A stretch of DNA of 7,403 nucleotides from Flemingiibacterium sp045586505 (lineage in GTDB: Bacteria > Bacillota > Clostridia > Oscillospirales > CAG-272), in NCBI GenBank assembly GCA_045586505.1, contig JAZNAL010000015.1:1-7403 (forward strand), in the 5' to 3' direction. Within the stretch, counting starts at the first letter, position 1. Each line of letters starts with the position of its first letter. A program made the position numbers and the translations under genes. The notes beneath the pieces are model-generated. The model saw nothing but the letters and a program-made list of their open reading frames with translations, was not told the origin of the DNA and ran no database searches. Shown here one piece after another: positions 1-5,605 of the stretch.

Positions 1-115
1 GGCGAAGCCCCCGCAGGGGGCGCAGCTTCCCCGGAGCCCGCGAAGCGGGCGAAAGTCGCGAGCCCCCGCAGGGGGCGAGTCCCCCCCTGAGGGCCCCTAC
101 GGGGCGCGGAGGTCG
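1..115. repeat. Chain of short GC-rich hairpins (REP/BIME-like)
   Basis: This stretch is almost entirely G+C and consists of consecutive short inverted repeats, each with a 3-nt loop. They are GCCCCC-GCA-GGGGGC at 7-21, an imperfect one at 25-37, GCCCGC-GAA-GCGGGC at 36-50, GCGA-AAG-TCGC at 49-59, GCCCCC-GCA-GGGGGC again at 62-76, CCC-TGA-GGG at 85-93 and GCCCC-TAC-GGGGC at 93-105. The 17-nt unit at 6-22 recurs exactly at 61-77, 55 bp on. No open reading frame with a credible start or ribosome binding site covers it. It lies beyond the obg terminator and runs off the left edge, so its full extent is unknown. The arrangement resembles intergenic palindromic repeats, but membership of a known repeat family is inference. 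Confidence 0.6.
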
Positions 116-124
116 TATCCCATA

Positions 125-162
125 CGCAAACGAGTGCGCACTCTAAAGAGAGCACACACTCG
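125..162 (-). terminator. Hairpin terminator of the ligA-cdd-obg operon
   Basis: On the minus strand, 8 bases after the obg stop, a 14-bp stem (162-149 with 144-131) closes over a CTTT loop and is followed by TTTGCGT. Read as minus-strand RNA, all 14 positions pair, three of them as G-U wobbles. Read as plus-strand RNA, the same three positions are A-C mismatches, so the structure works only in the direction of obg transcription. The U-tract is short (three U), so termination may be weak or assisted by the GC-rich hairpins just beyond. Confidence 0.65.
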
Positions 163-170
163 CAAAAATA

Positions 171-1448
171 TCAACCGATAAAATCAAACTCAACATCGTA
201 AATGTTAACGGTATCGCCGTCCTCACAGCCCTTGGCGGTGAGGGCATCAATAACCCCGCTCTGCTTGAGTATTCGCTGGAAGAACGCGATGGATTCGCGA
301 TCTCCGAAGTTAACGGAGTTAATAAGCTGCATGAGCCAGTCGCCTTCGACATAGTAAACCCCGTTTACATTCTTTACGATGATCTCGCGCTTGCCATCTG
401 CAGGAATCTCCGGCTCGGGTGCGGCTTCGGACTCGTAGATCGTCAGCGGCGGAAGCTCCGATAACATCTCAGCGGTACGCCACATCAGCTCATCCACGCC
501 CTGACGGGTCGCGGCAGAGATGTAGAAAAGCTCACAGCCAAGCTCGTCCTTTACATAGGCTTCAAGCTCACTGAGATCCACAAGCTCGGGATCGCGGGCA
601 TCCGTCTTATTGGCGGCAAAGATCTGCGGACGGGACGCAAGCTCGGGACTGTATCTTAGAAGCTCAGAGTTGATCTTCTTAATGTCATCCACGGGATCAC
701 GTCCCTCGGTGCCGGATACGTCGACGACGTGTATGAGCAGTCGACAACGGTCAACATGGCGCAGGAAATCGTGACCGAGCCCAGCTCCCTCGGCGGCACC
801 CTCGATAAGTCCGGGGATGTCCGCAAGCACGAAGCCGTCCTCGCCTGTCTTGACTACGCCGAGCTGAGGCTGAAGGGTCGTGAAGTGATAGTTGGCGATC
901 TTCGGACGAGCAGAGCTGACTACCGACAGAAGTGAGGATTTTCCCACATTCGGGAAGCCCACAAGTCCAACGTCAGCGAGCATTTTGAGTTCCAGCGTTA
1001 CGTCCATCTCCTCACCGGGAAGTCCGGGCTTTGCGAAGCGGGGGATCTGACGTGTGGGTGTAGCAAAGTGCTTGTTACCCCAGCCGCCACGTCCGCCTTT
1101 AAGTACCGTATAAGGCTCGCAGTCGGACATATCCTTAATGATGCGCCCTGTCTCTGCATCCTTAATAATAGTACCGGGCGGCACCAATATGACGGTGTCC
1201 TCACCGTTCTTGCCGTGGAACTTCTCCGTTCCGCCGTCACCGCCGTTCTCGGCAATGAATTTACGCTTATAACGGAAGGCGAGTAGCGTGTTTGTGCCCT
1301 CGTCTATCTTGAAAATAATATTTCCGCCGTTGCCGCCGTCGCCGCCCGATGGACCGCCCTCGGCAACGTATTTTTCGCGGTGGAAGGCAACGCAGCCGTT
1401 GCCGCCGTCACCCGCTTTTATGTGGATCACCACATTATCTATAAACAT
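171..1448 (-). CDS. obg: Obg-family GTPase (ObgE/CgtA)
   Basis: This is the essential cytoplasmic GTPase that binds the large ribosomal subunit, acts in its late assembly and links to the stringent response. The 425 residues show the three domains of the family in order. The glycine-rich Obg fold spans about 1-158, with repeated GG turns at 31-42 and 69-73. The G domain spans about 159-332, with G1 GFPNVGKS (164-171), G2 TT (190-191), G3 DIPG (210-213), G4 NKTD (280-283) and G5 SAA (311-313). A proline/acid-rich linker at about 338-352 leads to the C-terminal OCT domain at about 353-424. The length is normal. The ATG is preceded by GGAGGA with 7 bases of spacing. It is the last gene of the minus-strand operon, 27 bases after cdd, and is not next to rplU/rpmA as in many Firmicutes. 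The stop is TGA. All nucleotide-binding motifs are intact, so the family call is near certain. Confidence 0.98.
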   Translation of the reverse strand: MFIDNVVIHIKAGDGGNGCVAFHREKYVAEGGPSGGDGGNGGNIIFKIDEGTNTLLAFRYKRKFIAENGGDGGTEKFHGKNGEDTVILVPPGTIIKDAETGRIIKDMSDCEPYTVLKGGRGGWGNKHFATPTRQIPRFAKPGLPGEEMDVTLELKMLADVGLVGFPNVGKSSLLSVVSSARPKIANYHFTTLQPQLGVVKTGEDGFVLADIPGLIEGAAEGAGLGHDFLRHVDRCRLLIHVVDVSGTEGRDPVDDIKKINSELLRYSPELASRPQIFAANKTDARDPELVDLSELEAYVKDELGCELFYISAATRQGVDELMWRTAEMLSELPPLTIYESEAAPEPEIPADGKREIIVKNVNGVYYVEGDWLMQLINSVNFGDRESIAFFQRILKQSGVIDALTAKGCEDGDTVNIYDVEFDFIG

Positions 1449-1475
1449 TTTTATGTCCTCCGAAATGTACTTGTT

Positions 1476-1862
1476 TTATAGCTTAAACCCAAACGGCAGC
1501 AGTTCCGAAAGGAGATATTCCCTCCTATCATTTAAGACCTCTCCGGCGCAAATGACGGTTATATCGCCGAATTCTGCCAGTGCTTGTCGGCAGATGCCAC
1601 AGGGTGTAATAGATGCGTCCATGCCCACGCAGGCGATGGCGGAAAACTCCCGTTCTCCTGCCGCGAGAGCGGCACCGAGGGCTACGCGCTCAGCGCAGGT
1701 TCCCGCTCCAAATGAAGCGTTTTCAAAATTCGCACCCGTGTAAATTTTTCCGTTTTTTGCAAGTATAGCCGCGCCGACCTTGAAGTTTGAATAGGGCGCA
1801 TAGGCGTTTTCCCGCGCCGCGCGAGCGGCATCTATAAGCGATAATTTATCTTTTTCATTCAT
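1476..1862 (-). CDS. cdd: Cytidine deaminase
   Basis: It deaminates cytidine and deoxycytidine to uridine and deoxyuridine in cytosolic pyrimidine salvage. The 128-residue length fits the small homotetrameric class with three zinc cysteines. Substrate-binding residues lie in the NFENASFG stretch (N45, E47). The zinc and catalytic centre is CAE (C56, with proton-shuttling E58) together with PCGIC (C88, C91). All expected active-site residues are present. The ATG sits inside the end of ligA: the two genes overlap by 8 bases in different frames, and the only Shine-Dalgarno-like sequence is a weak GGTGA 6 bases upstream, inside ligA codons. Translation is therefore probably coupled to ligA termination. 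In many Firmicutes cdd lies near era. Here it lies directly upstream of another ribosome-assembly GTPase gene, obg. Confidence 0.97.
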   Translation of the reverse strand: MNEKDKLSLIDAARAARENAYAPYSNFKVGAAILAKNGKIYTGANFENASFGAGTCAERVALGAALAAGEREFSAIACVGMDASITPCGICRQALAEFGDITVICAGEVLNDRREYLLSELLPFGFKL

Positions 1863-3864
1863 TTTCGTTCACCATTTTGAGGAGCGTTTCCTCGTCTATC
1901 ACGCTGACTCCGAGGGTTTGCGCTTTTGTCAGCTTCGACCCGGCATCACTGCCCGCCACGACGAAAGATGTCTTTTTCGATACCGATGATGATACCTTTC
2001 CGCCATGTGACTCGATCAGCGACGCGGCATCGTCCCGCTTCATCGTGGGGAGTGTGCCCGTGAGAACAAAAGTCAGCCCCGCAAATTTGTCGCTCTGCTT
2101 CTGTGATTCGTATACAGTTATAACGCCACAGGCTTTGAGTTCATCAATAAGTTCGCGTGTCTCGGGGTGAGCGAAAAAGTCCACAACATACCGTGCGGTG
2201 ATCTCTCCCACATCGTCGATGTCGCAAAGCGACCGGGTATCCGCCGTGAACAACGCCTCGATGTCGCAAAACTTCGCCGCAAGCACCTGTGCCGCCTTCG
2301 CGCCCACTTGACGTATACCAAGCGCATATATAAGTCTGGCGAGCCCTGCCGACTTGGAATTTTCGATTGCAGAAAGGAGATTCTCCGCGCTCTTTTCGCC
2401 CATACGCTCAAGCGGCACGAGCTGCTCCTTCTTGAGAGTGTAAAGGTCTGCTACCGTGTGCACAAGCCCCTCGCTGTTGAGAAGCGCAAGCAGGGATTTA
2501 CCGAGACCGTCTATATTCATGGCATCCTTTGATGCAAAATGCTCTAAGTTGCGAAGAAGTTGTGCCGGACACGCCGCATTTGTACAGCGGTACGCCGCCG
2601 TACCGGTCGCACTCTCATCATCGGCATCCGACGTGATAGCACCGCCGCAGGACGGACATTTTTCGGGCATATCAAACCATTTTTCGCTTCCGTCACGCTT
2701 ATCCTTGACCACGGACACCACCTCGGGGATGATGTCGCCCGCCTTGCGCACGATGACTGTATCACCGATCATAATGTCGCGCTCGCGGATGAAATCCAGA
2801 TTGTGAAGCGTCGCACGGGACACGCTTGTTCCCGCAAGCTGTACAGGCTCAAGCACCGCGTTGGGCGTAAGCACGCCCGTTCTGCCCACCTGGATGATGA
2901 TATCCGTCAGCCTTGTGGGCTTTTCCTCAGGCGGATACTTGTATGCCACCGCCCATTTGGGGGTAGAGGTGTTCTCGCCAACAGCCTCGCGAAGTGACAG
3001 CGAATTTAATTTCACCACTGCGCCGTCGATGCCGAAGGGGAGTCCTTCCCTTGCTTCTCCGATACGCTGGATGGCGGCAACCACCTCATCGGCTGTCCTG
3101 ACCACCGAAAACTCCGGAAGCACGCAAAAGCCGACGCTCGAAAGCCACTCGAGGCTTTCACTGTGGGTGGTAAACGTCTTTGAGCCTGTCTGATAGTTGA
3201 AAATAAAGATATCGAGTCCGCGGGAGGCGGTGATCTTCGAGTCCAGCTGACGCAGTGTACCCGCCGCCGCATTTCGGGGATTTGCAAACAGTGCTTCCCC
3301 CTCGGCTTCACGGCGCTCGTTCAGCTTCTCAAATTTCGCCCGTGACATATACACCTCGCCGCGCACCTCGACGTATGGCTCGTCCGTATCAATAGTCAGC
3401 GGGATCGTGCGCACGGTGCGCAGATTTTCGGTCACATCCTCGCCCACACGTCCATCGCCGCGGGTGGAACCGCGCACGAAGCGTCCGTTCTCGTACACAA
3501 GCGATACCGAAAGTCCGTCGATCTTGCACTCCACACAAAACTCACATTCAGGATCAAACGCCTTCATTCTTGCAACAAACGCCCGCACCTCGTCGTGGTC
3601 GAACACGTCTGAAAGGCTTCCGAGGGGCACGTTGTGAGTAACCTTATTAAAGCTGTCCAGCGCCTTACCACCGACTCTGCGTGTTGGCGAATTGGGATCG
3701 GCAAGCTCAGGATACTCATTTTCCAGCGCTACAAGCTCATAAAATAGTTTATCGTAATCGTAATCGGAGATTTCAGGCGCATCGAGGACATAATAGAGCT
3801 TCGAATGATATTCAAGCTGGCGCGCAAGATGTGCCATCCTCGCCGCCGCGTTTTCTGCTGTCAT
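1855..3864 (-). CDS. ligA: NAD+-dependent DNA ligase LigA
   Basis: It seals nicks in duplex DNA using NAD+ (Okazaki fragment joining and repair) through a ligase-adenylate intermediate. The 669 residues match the family length. The N-terminal Ia region (about 1-70) carries the NMN-binding tyrosines around 24-25 and the SDYDYD segment. The adenylation domain has the nucleophilic lysine in KIDG (K114), the RGDG motif (135-138) and VEVRGE (165-170). Next come the OB fold (about 318-400), a four-cysteine zinc finger (C403, C406, C427, C432), helix-hairpin-helix repeats (about 440-585) and a C-terminal BRCT domain (about 592-669) with the conserved LTGTL and GGK elements. The ATG follows GGAGGGG with 7 bases of spacing. 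It is the first gene of the operon with cdd and obg and has its own promoter upstream. No key residue is missing. Confidence 0.98.
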   Translation of the reverse strand: MTAENAAARMAHLARQLEYHSKLYYVLDAPEISDYDYDKLFYELVALENEYPELADPNSPTRRVGGKALDSFNKVTHNVPLGSLSDVFDHDEVRAFVARMKAFDPECEFCVECKIDGLSVSLVYENGRFVRGSTRGDGRVGEDVTENLRTVRTIPLTIDTDEPYVEVRGEVYMSRAKFEKLNERREAEGEALFANPRNAAAGTLRQLDSKITASRGLDIFIFNYQTGSKTFTTHSESLEWLSSVGFCVLPEFSVVRTADEVVAAIQRIGEAREGLPFGIDGAVVKLNSLSLREAVGENTSTPKWAVAYKYPPEEKPTRLTDIIIQVGRTGVLTPNAVLEPVQLAGTSVSRATLHNLDFIRERDIMIGDTVIVRKAGDIIPEVVSVVKDKRDGSEKWFDMPEKCPSCGGAITSDADDESATGTAAYRCTNAACPAQLLRNLEHFASKDAMNIDGLGKSLLALLNSEGLVHTVADLYTLKKEQLVPLERMGEKSAENLLSAIENSKSAGLARLIYALGIRQVGAKAAQVLAAKFCDIEALFTADTRSLCDIDDVGEITARYVVDFFAHPETRELIDELKACGVITVYESQKQSDKFAGLTFVLTGTLPTMKRDDAASLIESHGGKVSSSVSKKTSFVVAGSDAGSKLTKAQTLGVSVIDEETLLKMVNENE

Positions 3865-3901
3865 GACAGTTCCCCTCCGTTTTCACAAATACAAGTTTAA
3901 C

Positions 3902-3938
3902 TTTAAATATTATAACACACTTTTATGTGAAATAAAAG
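3902..3938 (-). promoter_or_regulatory. Extended -10 promoter of ligA-cdd-obg
   Basis: On the minus strand a perfect TATAAT (3914-3909) is preceded by TG at the extended -10 position (TGTTATAAT). At 17 bp spacing the -35 position reads TTTTAT (3937-3932), a poor match, which fits an extended -10 promoter. The start point would be near 3902, giving a leader of about 38 nt before the ligA ATG. A 7-bp inverted repeat, CTTTTAT/ATAAAAG (3920-3926 and 3932-3938), brackets the spacer and -35 and could be an operator, or just AT-rich promoter sequence. Confidence 0.6.
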
Positions 3939-4040
3939 AGCTTTTTCGAAAAATCTTCCGAAAGTAGCAGAAAATTTATTTTCAAACCGAGCTTTAGTTT
4001 GGTACAGCTTAACGCTATCGGTACGATTTTCGAAAAAGCT
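3939..4040. repeat. 102-bp intergenic segment bounded by inverted repeats
   Basis: The left arm (3939-3955, AGCTTTTTCGAAAAATC) is the reverse complement of the right arm (4025-4040, GATTTTCGAAAAAGCT) except for one base of length difference. Each arm also contains its own perfect palindrome, TTTTTCGAAAAA at 3942-3953 and TTTTCGAAAA at 4027-4036. Their centres are 84 bp apart, close to eight helical turns. The left arm is immediately upstream of the ligA -35 region and the right arm is just after the pfp terminator. No gene or target-site duplication is visible. It could be a paired operator, an RNA fold-back or a tiny decayed mobile element. I cannot choose between them. Confidence 0.45.
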
Positions 4041-4048
4041 GTATAATG

Positions 4049-4084
4049 AAAAACCCCTGTCAGCGCGACGCGCTGACAGGGGTT
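4049..4084 (-). terminator. Strong intrinsic terminator of pfp
   Basis: Four bases after the pfp TAA on the minus strand, a perfect GC-rich stem forms (4084-4070 with 4066-4052) around a 3-nt loop. It includes CCCC/GGGG and the GTCAGCGC arms and is followed directly by TTTTT and then CATT. This is a textbook Rho-independent terminator and separates pfp from the ligA operon. Confidence 0.93.
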
Positions 4085-4088
4085 AAAT

Positions 4089-5321
4089 TTATCTTGCAAT
4101 AACGAAGTGTCTCGGCAGACCGTTTTCGAAGAACTGCTCCGACTCGCCCTGTATAAGCGGGAGGATGTAGTCAACGCCCGCCTCGGTGATACCGTTGCCC
4201 TCTGCGTTAATATACTCGTCGGGAACGGTCCTTATCTTGTTAGCGATACCTGCGATATCACTGCTTTCAACGGTGATCTTGTACTCACCCGCATCGCGCA
4301 CATAGCACATCATCTTGCCGGACTCGCCGTTTGCCGCCGCCATAACTGCCGCCGCGCCGACGCACTGCGACTCGTCAATGTCAGCCTTTGAAGCTATGTG
4401 AGATGCACATCTCTGCATAAGATTCAGCTCGATTGAGCGCACCTTACAGCCGATGCGATCACGCACCGCCTGCTCCAGCACCTTGCCCGTGCCCGACAGA
4501 TACTTGTGACCGAAGGCGTCAGTAGCACCGCTCTGTGTACCCTCGCCTACATACCTTCCGTCGGCGAATCTTACGCCCTCGGAAACCGCCACAACTACAT
4601 TGGGATGCTTCTCAAATGCCGCGTTTACGTCCGCGATGAATTTGTCCATATCGAATGTGCGCTCTGGCAGGTAGATAAGGTCTGCCACAACGCCGCTGAC
4701 ACGTCCTGTCAGCGCCGCAGATGCGGTAAGCCAGCCTGCGTCACGTCCCATTATCTCAACGATGGTCACAGCCTTAACGGTGTAAACCGCAGTGTCACGA
4801 AGGATCTCCTGCATGGTGGTAGCGATATACTTCGCCGCCGAGCCGAAGCCGGGGGTATGGTCCGTGCCTACAAGGTCGTTGTCGATGGTCTTCGGCACGC
4901 CCATGACGTGCATCTCATAGTCCTTGTCCGCAAGGTAAGCGGTCAGCTTTGCCACGGTATCCATGGAATCGTTTCCGCCGATGTAGAAGAAGTAACGGAT
5001 ATTGTGCGCCTTGAAAAACTCAACAAGAGCCTCGTATGTAGCTTTGCCTGCCTCGTCGTCAAGCTTCGGGAGCTTCTTTCTGCAGGAGCCGAGAGCTGCC
5101 GCGGGAGTAGCCGCCAGAACTTTAAGATCGTCGCTGTTAGCAAACACCTTGTTAAGGTCGCAGATGGTACCTGCAAGCATACCTTCAACTCCGTTGAGGG
5201 CGCCGTAGATTGTGTCTATTGCAGGGCAGTCAAATGCGCCCTTTATTACGCCCGCAAGCGTTGCATTGATGGCGGCTGTGGGACCGCCCGACTGTCCGAC
5301 AATGGCATTTCCGTAAAGCAT
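4089..5321 (-). CDS. pfp: Pyrophosphate-dependent phosphofructokinase
   Basis: It phosphorylates fructose 6-phosphate to fructose 1,6-bisphosphate, most likely with pyrophosphate as donor, which makes this glycolytic step reversible. Of the 410 residues, the N-terminal GQSGGPTAAIN loop (9-19) binds the phosphate donor, GGNDS (115-119) and PKTIDND (143-149, catalytic D147) form the active site, and MGRDAGW (191-197) contacts the sugar. Two positions read as PPi-type rather than ATP-type: Asp118, where ATP enzymes have Gly (GGDGS), and Lys144, where they have Gly (PGTIDND). The position before Asp118 is Asn, not the more usual Asp. The start is the ATG at 5321, with GGAGGA 9 bases upstream. The frame stays open to an ATG at 5420, but that codon lies upstream of the predicted transcription start. 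The gene is monocistronic with its own promoter, structured leader and terminator. PPi use is inferred from residues, not measured. Confidence 0.93.
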   Translation of the reverse strand: MLYGNAIVGQSGGPTAAINATLAGVIKGAFDCPAIDTIYGALNGVEGMLAGTICDLNKVFANSDDLKVLAATPAAALGSCRKKLPKLDDEAGKATYEALVEFFKAHNIRYFFYIGGNDSMDTVAKLTAYLADKDYEMHVMGVPKTIDNDLVGTDHTPGFGSAAKYIATTMQEILRDTAVYTVKAVTIVEIMGRDAGWLTASAALTGRVSGVVADLIYLPERTFDMDKFIADVNAAFEKHPNVVVAVSEGVRFADGRYVGEGTQSGATDAFGHKYLSGTGKVLEQAVRDRIGCKVRSIELNLMQRCASHIASKADIDESQCVGAAAVMAAANGESGKMMCYVRDAGEYKITVESSDIAGIANKIRTVPDEYINAEGNGITEAGVDYILPLIQGESEQFFENGLPRHFVIAR

Positions 5322-5404
5322 ATTGAAATATCCTCCGTTTTTAACGCTTTCCATTGAAAAGCAATATTTTTCGGTTAAAATTATATGGGGTATTATTCCC
5401 CCAT
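5322..5404 (-). promoter_or_regulatory. Structured 5' leader of pfp
   Basis: From the predicted start at 5404, the first six bases ATGGGG pair with CCCCAT (5390-5385) to put a 6-bp stem at the very 5' end of the mRNA. Downstream, TTTTAAC (5380-5374) pairs with GTTAAAA (5345-5339) and encloses a second hairpin, GCTTTTC-AAT-GGAAAGC (5362-5346). The Shine-Dalgarno GGAGGA (5336-5331) follows at once and stays single-stranded. A 5'-terminal stem can protect mRNA from 5'-dependent decay, as known for ompA. I do not recognise a riboswitch class. Confidence 0.5.
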
Positions 5405-5439
5405 GCTTATATTTTACCACACCACCTCACTTTTGTCAA
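5404..5439 (-). promoter_or_regulatory. Sigma-A promoter of pfp
   Basis: The minus strand has a perfect -35 TTGACA (5439-5434), a 17-bp spacer and the -10 TAAAAT (5416-5411, one mismatch from consensus). Transcription would start at the A at 5404, 83 bases before the pfp ATG. This near-consensus site implies strong constitutive expression, as expected for a central glycolytic gene. Confidence 0.85.
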
Positions 5440-5446
5440 TACCGTC

Positions 5447-5506
5447 GGTTGCGCATTCTCTATAAAACAAGTCGAAAATTATCAAAGCAAATGCAGTTGT
5501 GCAACC
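5447..5506. repeat. Paired inverted half-sites in the divergent intergenic region
   Basis: GGTTGCGCA (5447-5455) and TGTGCAACC (5498-5506) form a 9-bp inverted repeat with one wobble, separated by 42 AT-rich bases. Each arm contains a partly palindromic TTGYGCAW core, and the centres are 51 bp apart, about five helical turns. The pair sits just upstream of the pfp -35 box and ahead of the divergent S1-domain gene, a sensible place for a shared regulator, but no regulator family is recognised. The rest of the 284-bp intergenic gap shows only a weak plus-strand promoter candidate, TTGCCG (5524-5529) with TAAAAA (5548-5553). Confidence 0.35.
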
Positions 5507-5560
5507 AAATATTATCCCTTTACTTGCCGCTACTCATTTCGCAGGAATAAAAAGCAAACC

Positions 5561-5598
5561 TCCTCCATAAAATGTAGCGTATTACAAAAAACGGAGGA
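5561..5598 (+). promoter_or_regulatory. Ribosome binding site and possible anti-SD of the S1-domain gene
   Basis: The strong Shine-Dalgarno GGAGGA (5593-5598) lies 7 bases before the ATG at 5606 and fixes that start. A perfect complement, TCCTCC (5561-5566), occurs 26 bases upstream in the same leader and could pair with it to mask the site. Six base pairs over a 26-nt loop is only marginally stable, so regulation is speculative, whereas the ribosome binding site itself is secure. Confidence 0.5.
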
Positions 5599-5605
5599 CA
5601 TAACA

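Noticed and set aside
1..115. CRISPR array
   Set aside because: The repeated units are 15-17 nt palindromes without regular spacers of uniform length, and no cas gene is present.
1288..1743. Plus-strand open frame of 151 codons opposite obg and cdd
   Set aside because: It spans two real minus-strand genes and their gap, has low-complexity Pro/Ser-rich translation and has no start signals.
2167..2997. Overlapping plus-strand frames inside ligA
   Set aside because: All are antisense to conserved ligase domains and none shows a family motif or ribosome binding site.
4042..4047. Plus-strand TATAAT as a promoter
   Set aside because: There is no matching -35 at proper spacing, and any transcript would run at once into the pfp terminator stem and antisense to pfp.
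3923..4174. Minus-strand open frame of 83 codons across the pfp/ligA gap
   Set aside because: It begins inside pfp, runs through the strong terminator hairpin and the inverted-repeat segment, and has no ribosome binding site.
4506..5357. Plus-strand open frame of 283 codons opposite pfp
   Set aside because: It lies entirely antisense to a clear phosphofructokinase gene and its leader, has no ribosome binding site, and its translation is rich in Cys, His and Arg with no recognisable domain. It is a codon-bias shadow.
5322..5420. 33-codon N-terminal extension of pfp to the ATG at 5420
   Set aside because: The -10 box is at 5411-5416 and transcription should start near 5404, downstream of that ATG. 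The ATG at 5321 has an ideal GGAGGA and fits the family N-terminus.
5532..5566. Minus-strand GGAGGAGG followed by a tiny open frame
   Set aside because: The next ATG is over 20 bases away and the frame ends after five codons. The sequence is better explained as leader of the plus-strand gene.
5354..5605. 84-codon N-terminal extension of the S1-domain protein
   Set aside because: It crosses the pfp leader and promoter, reads as non-conserved AT-rich sequence, and the ATG at 5606 has a strong ribosome binding site.
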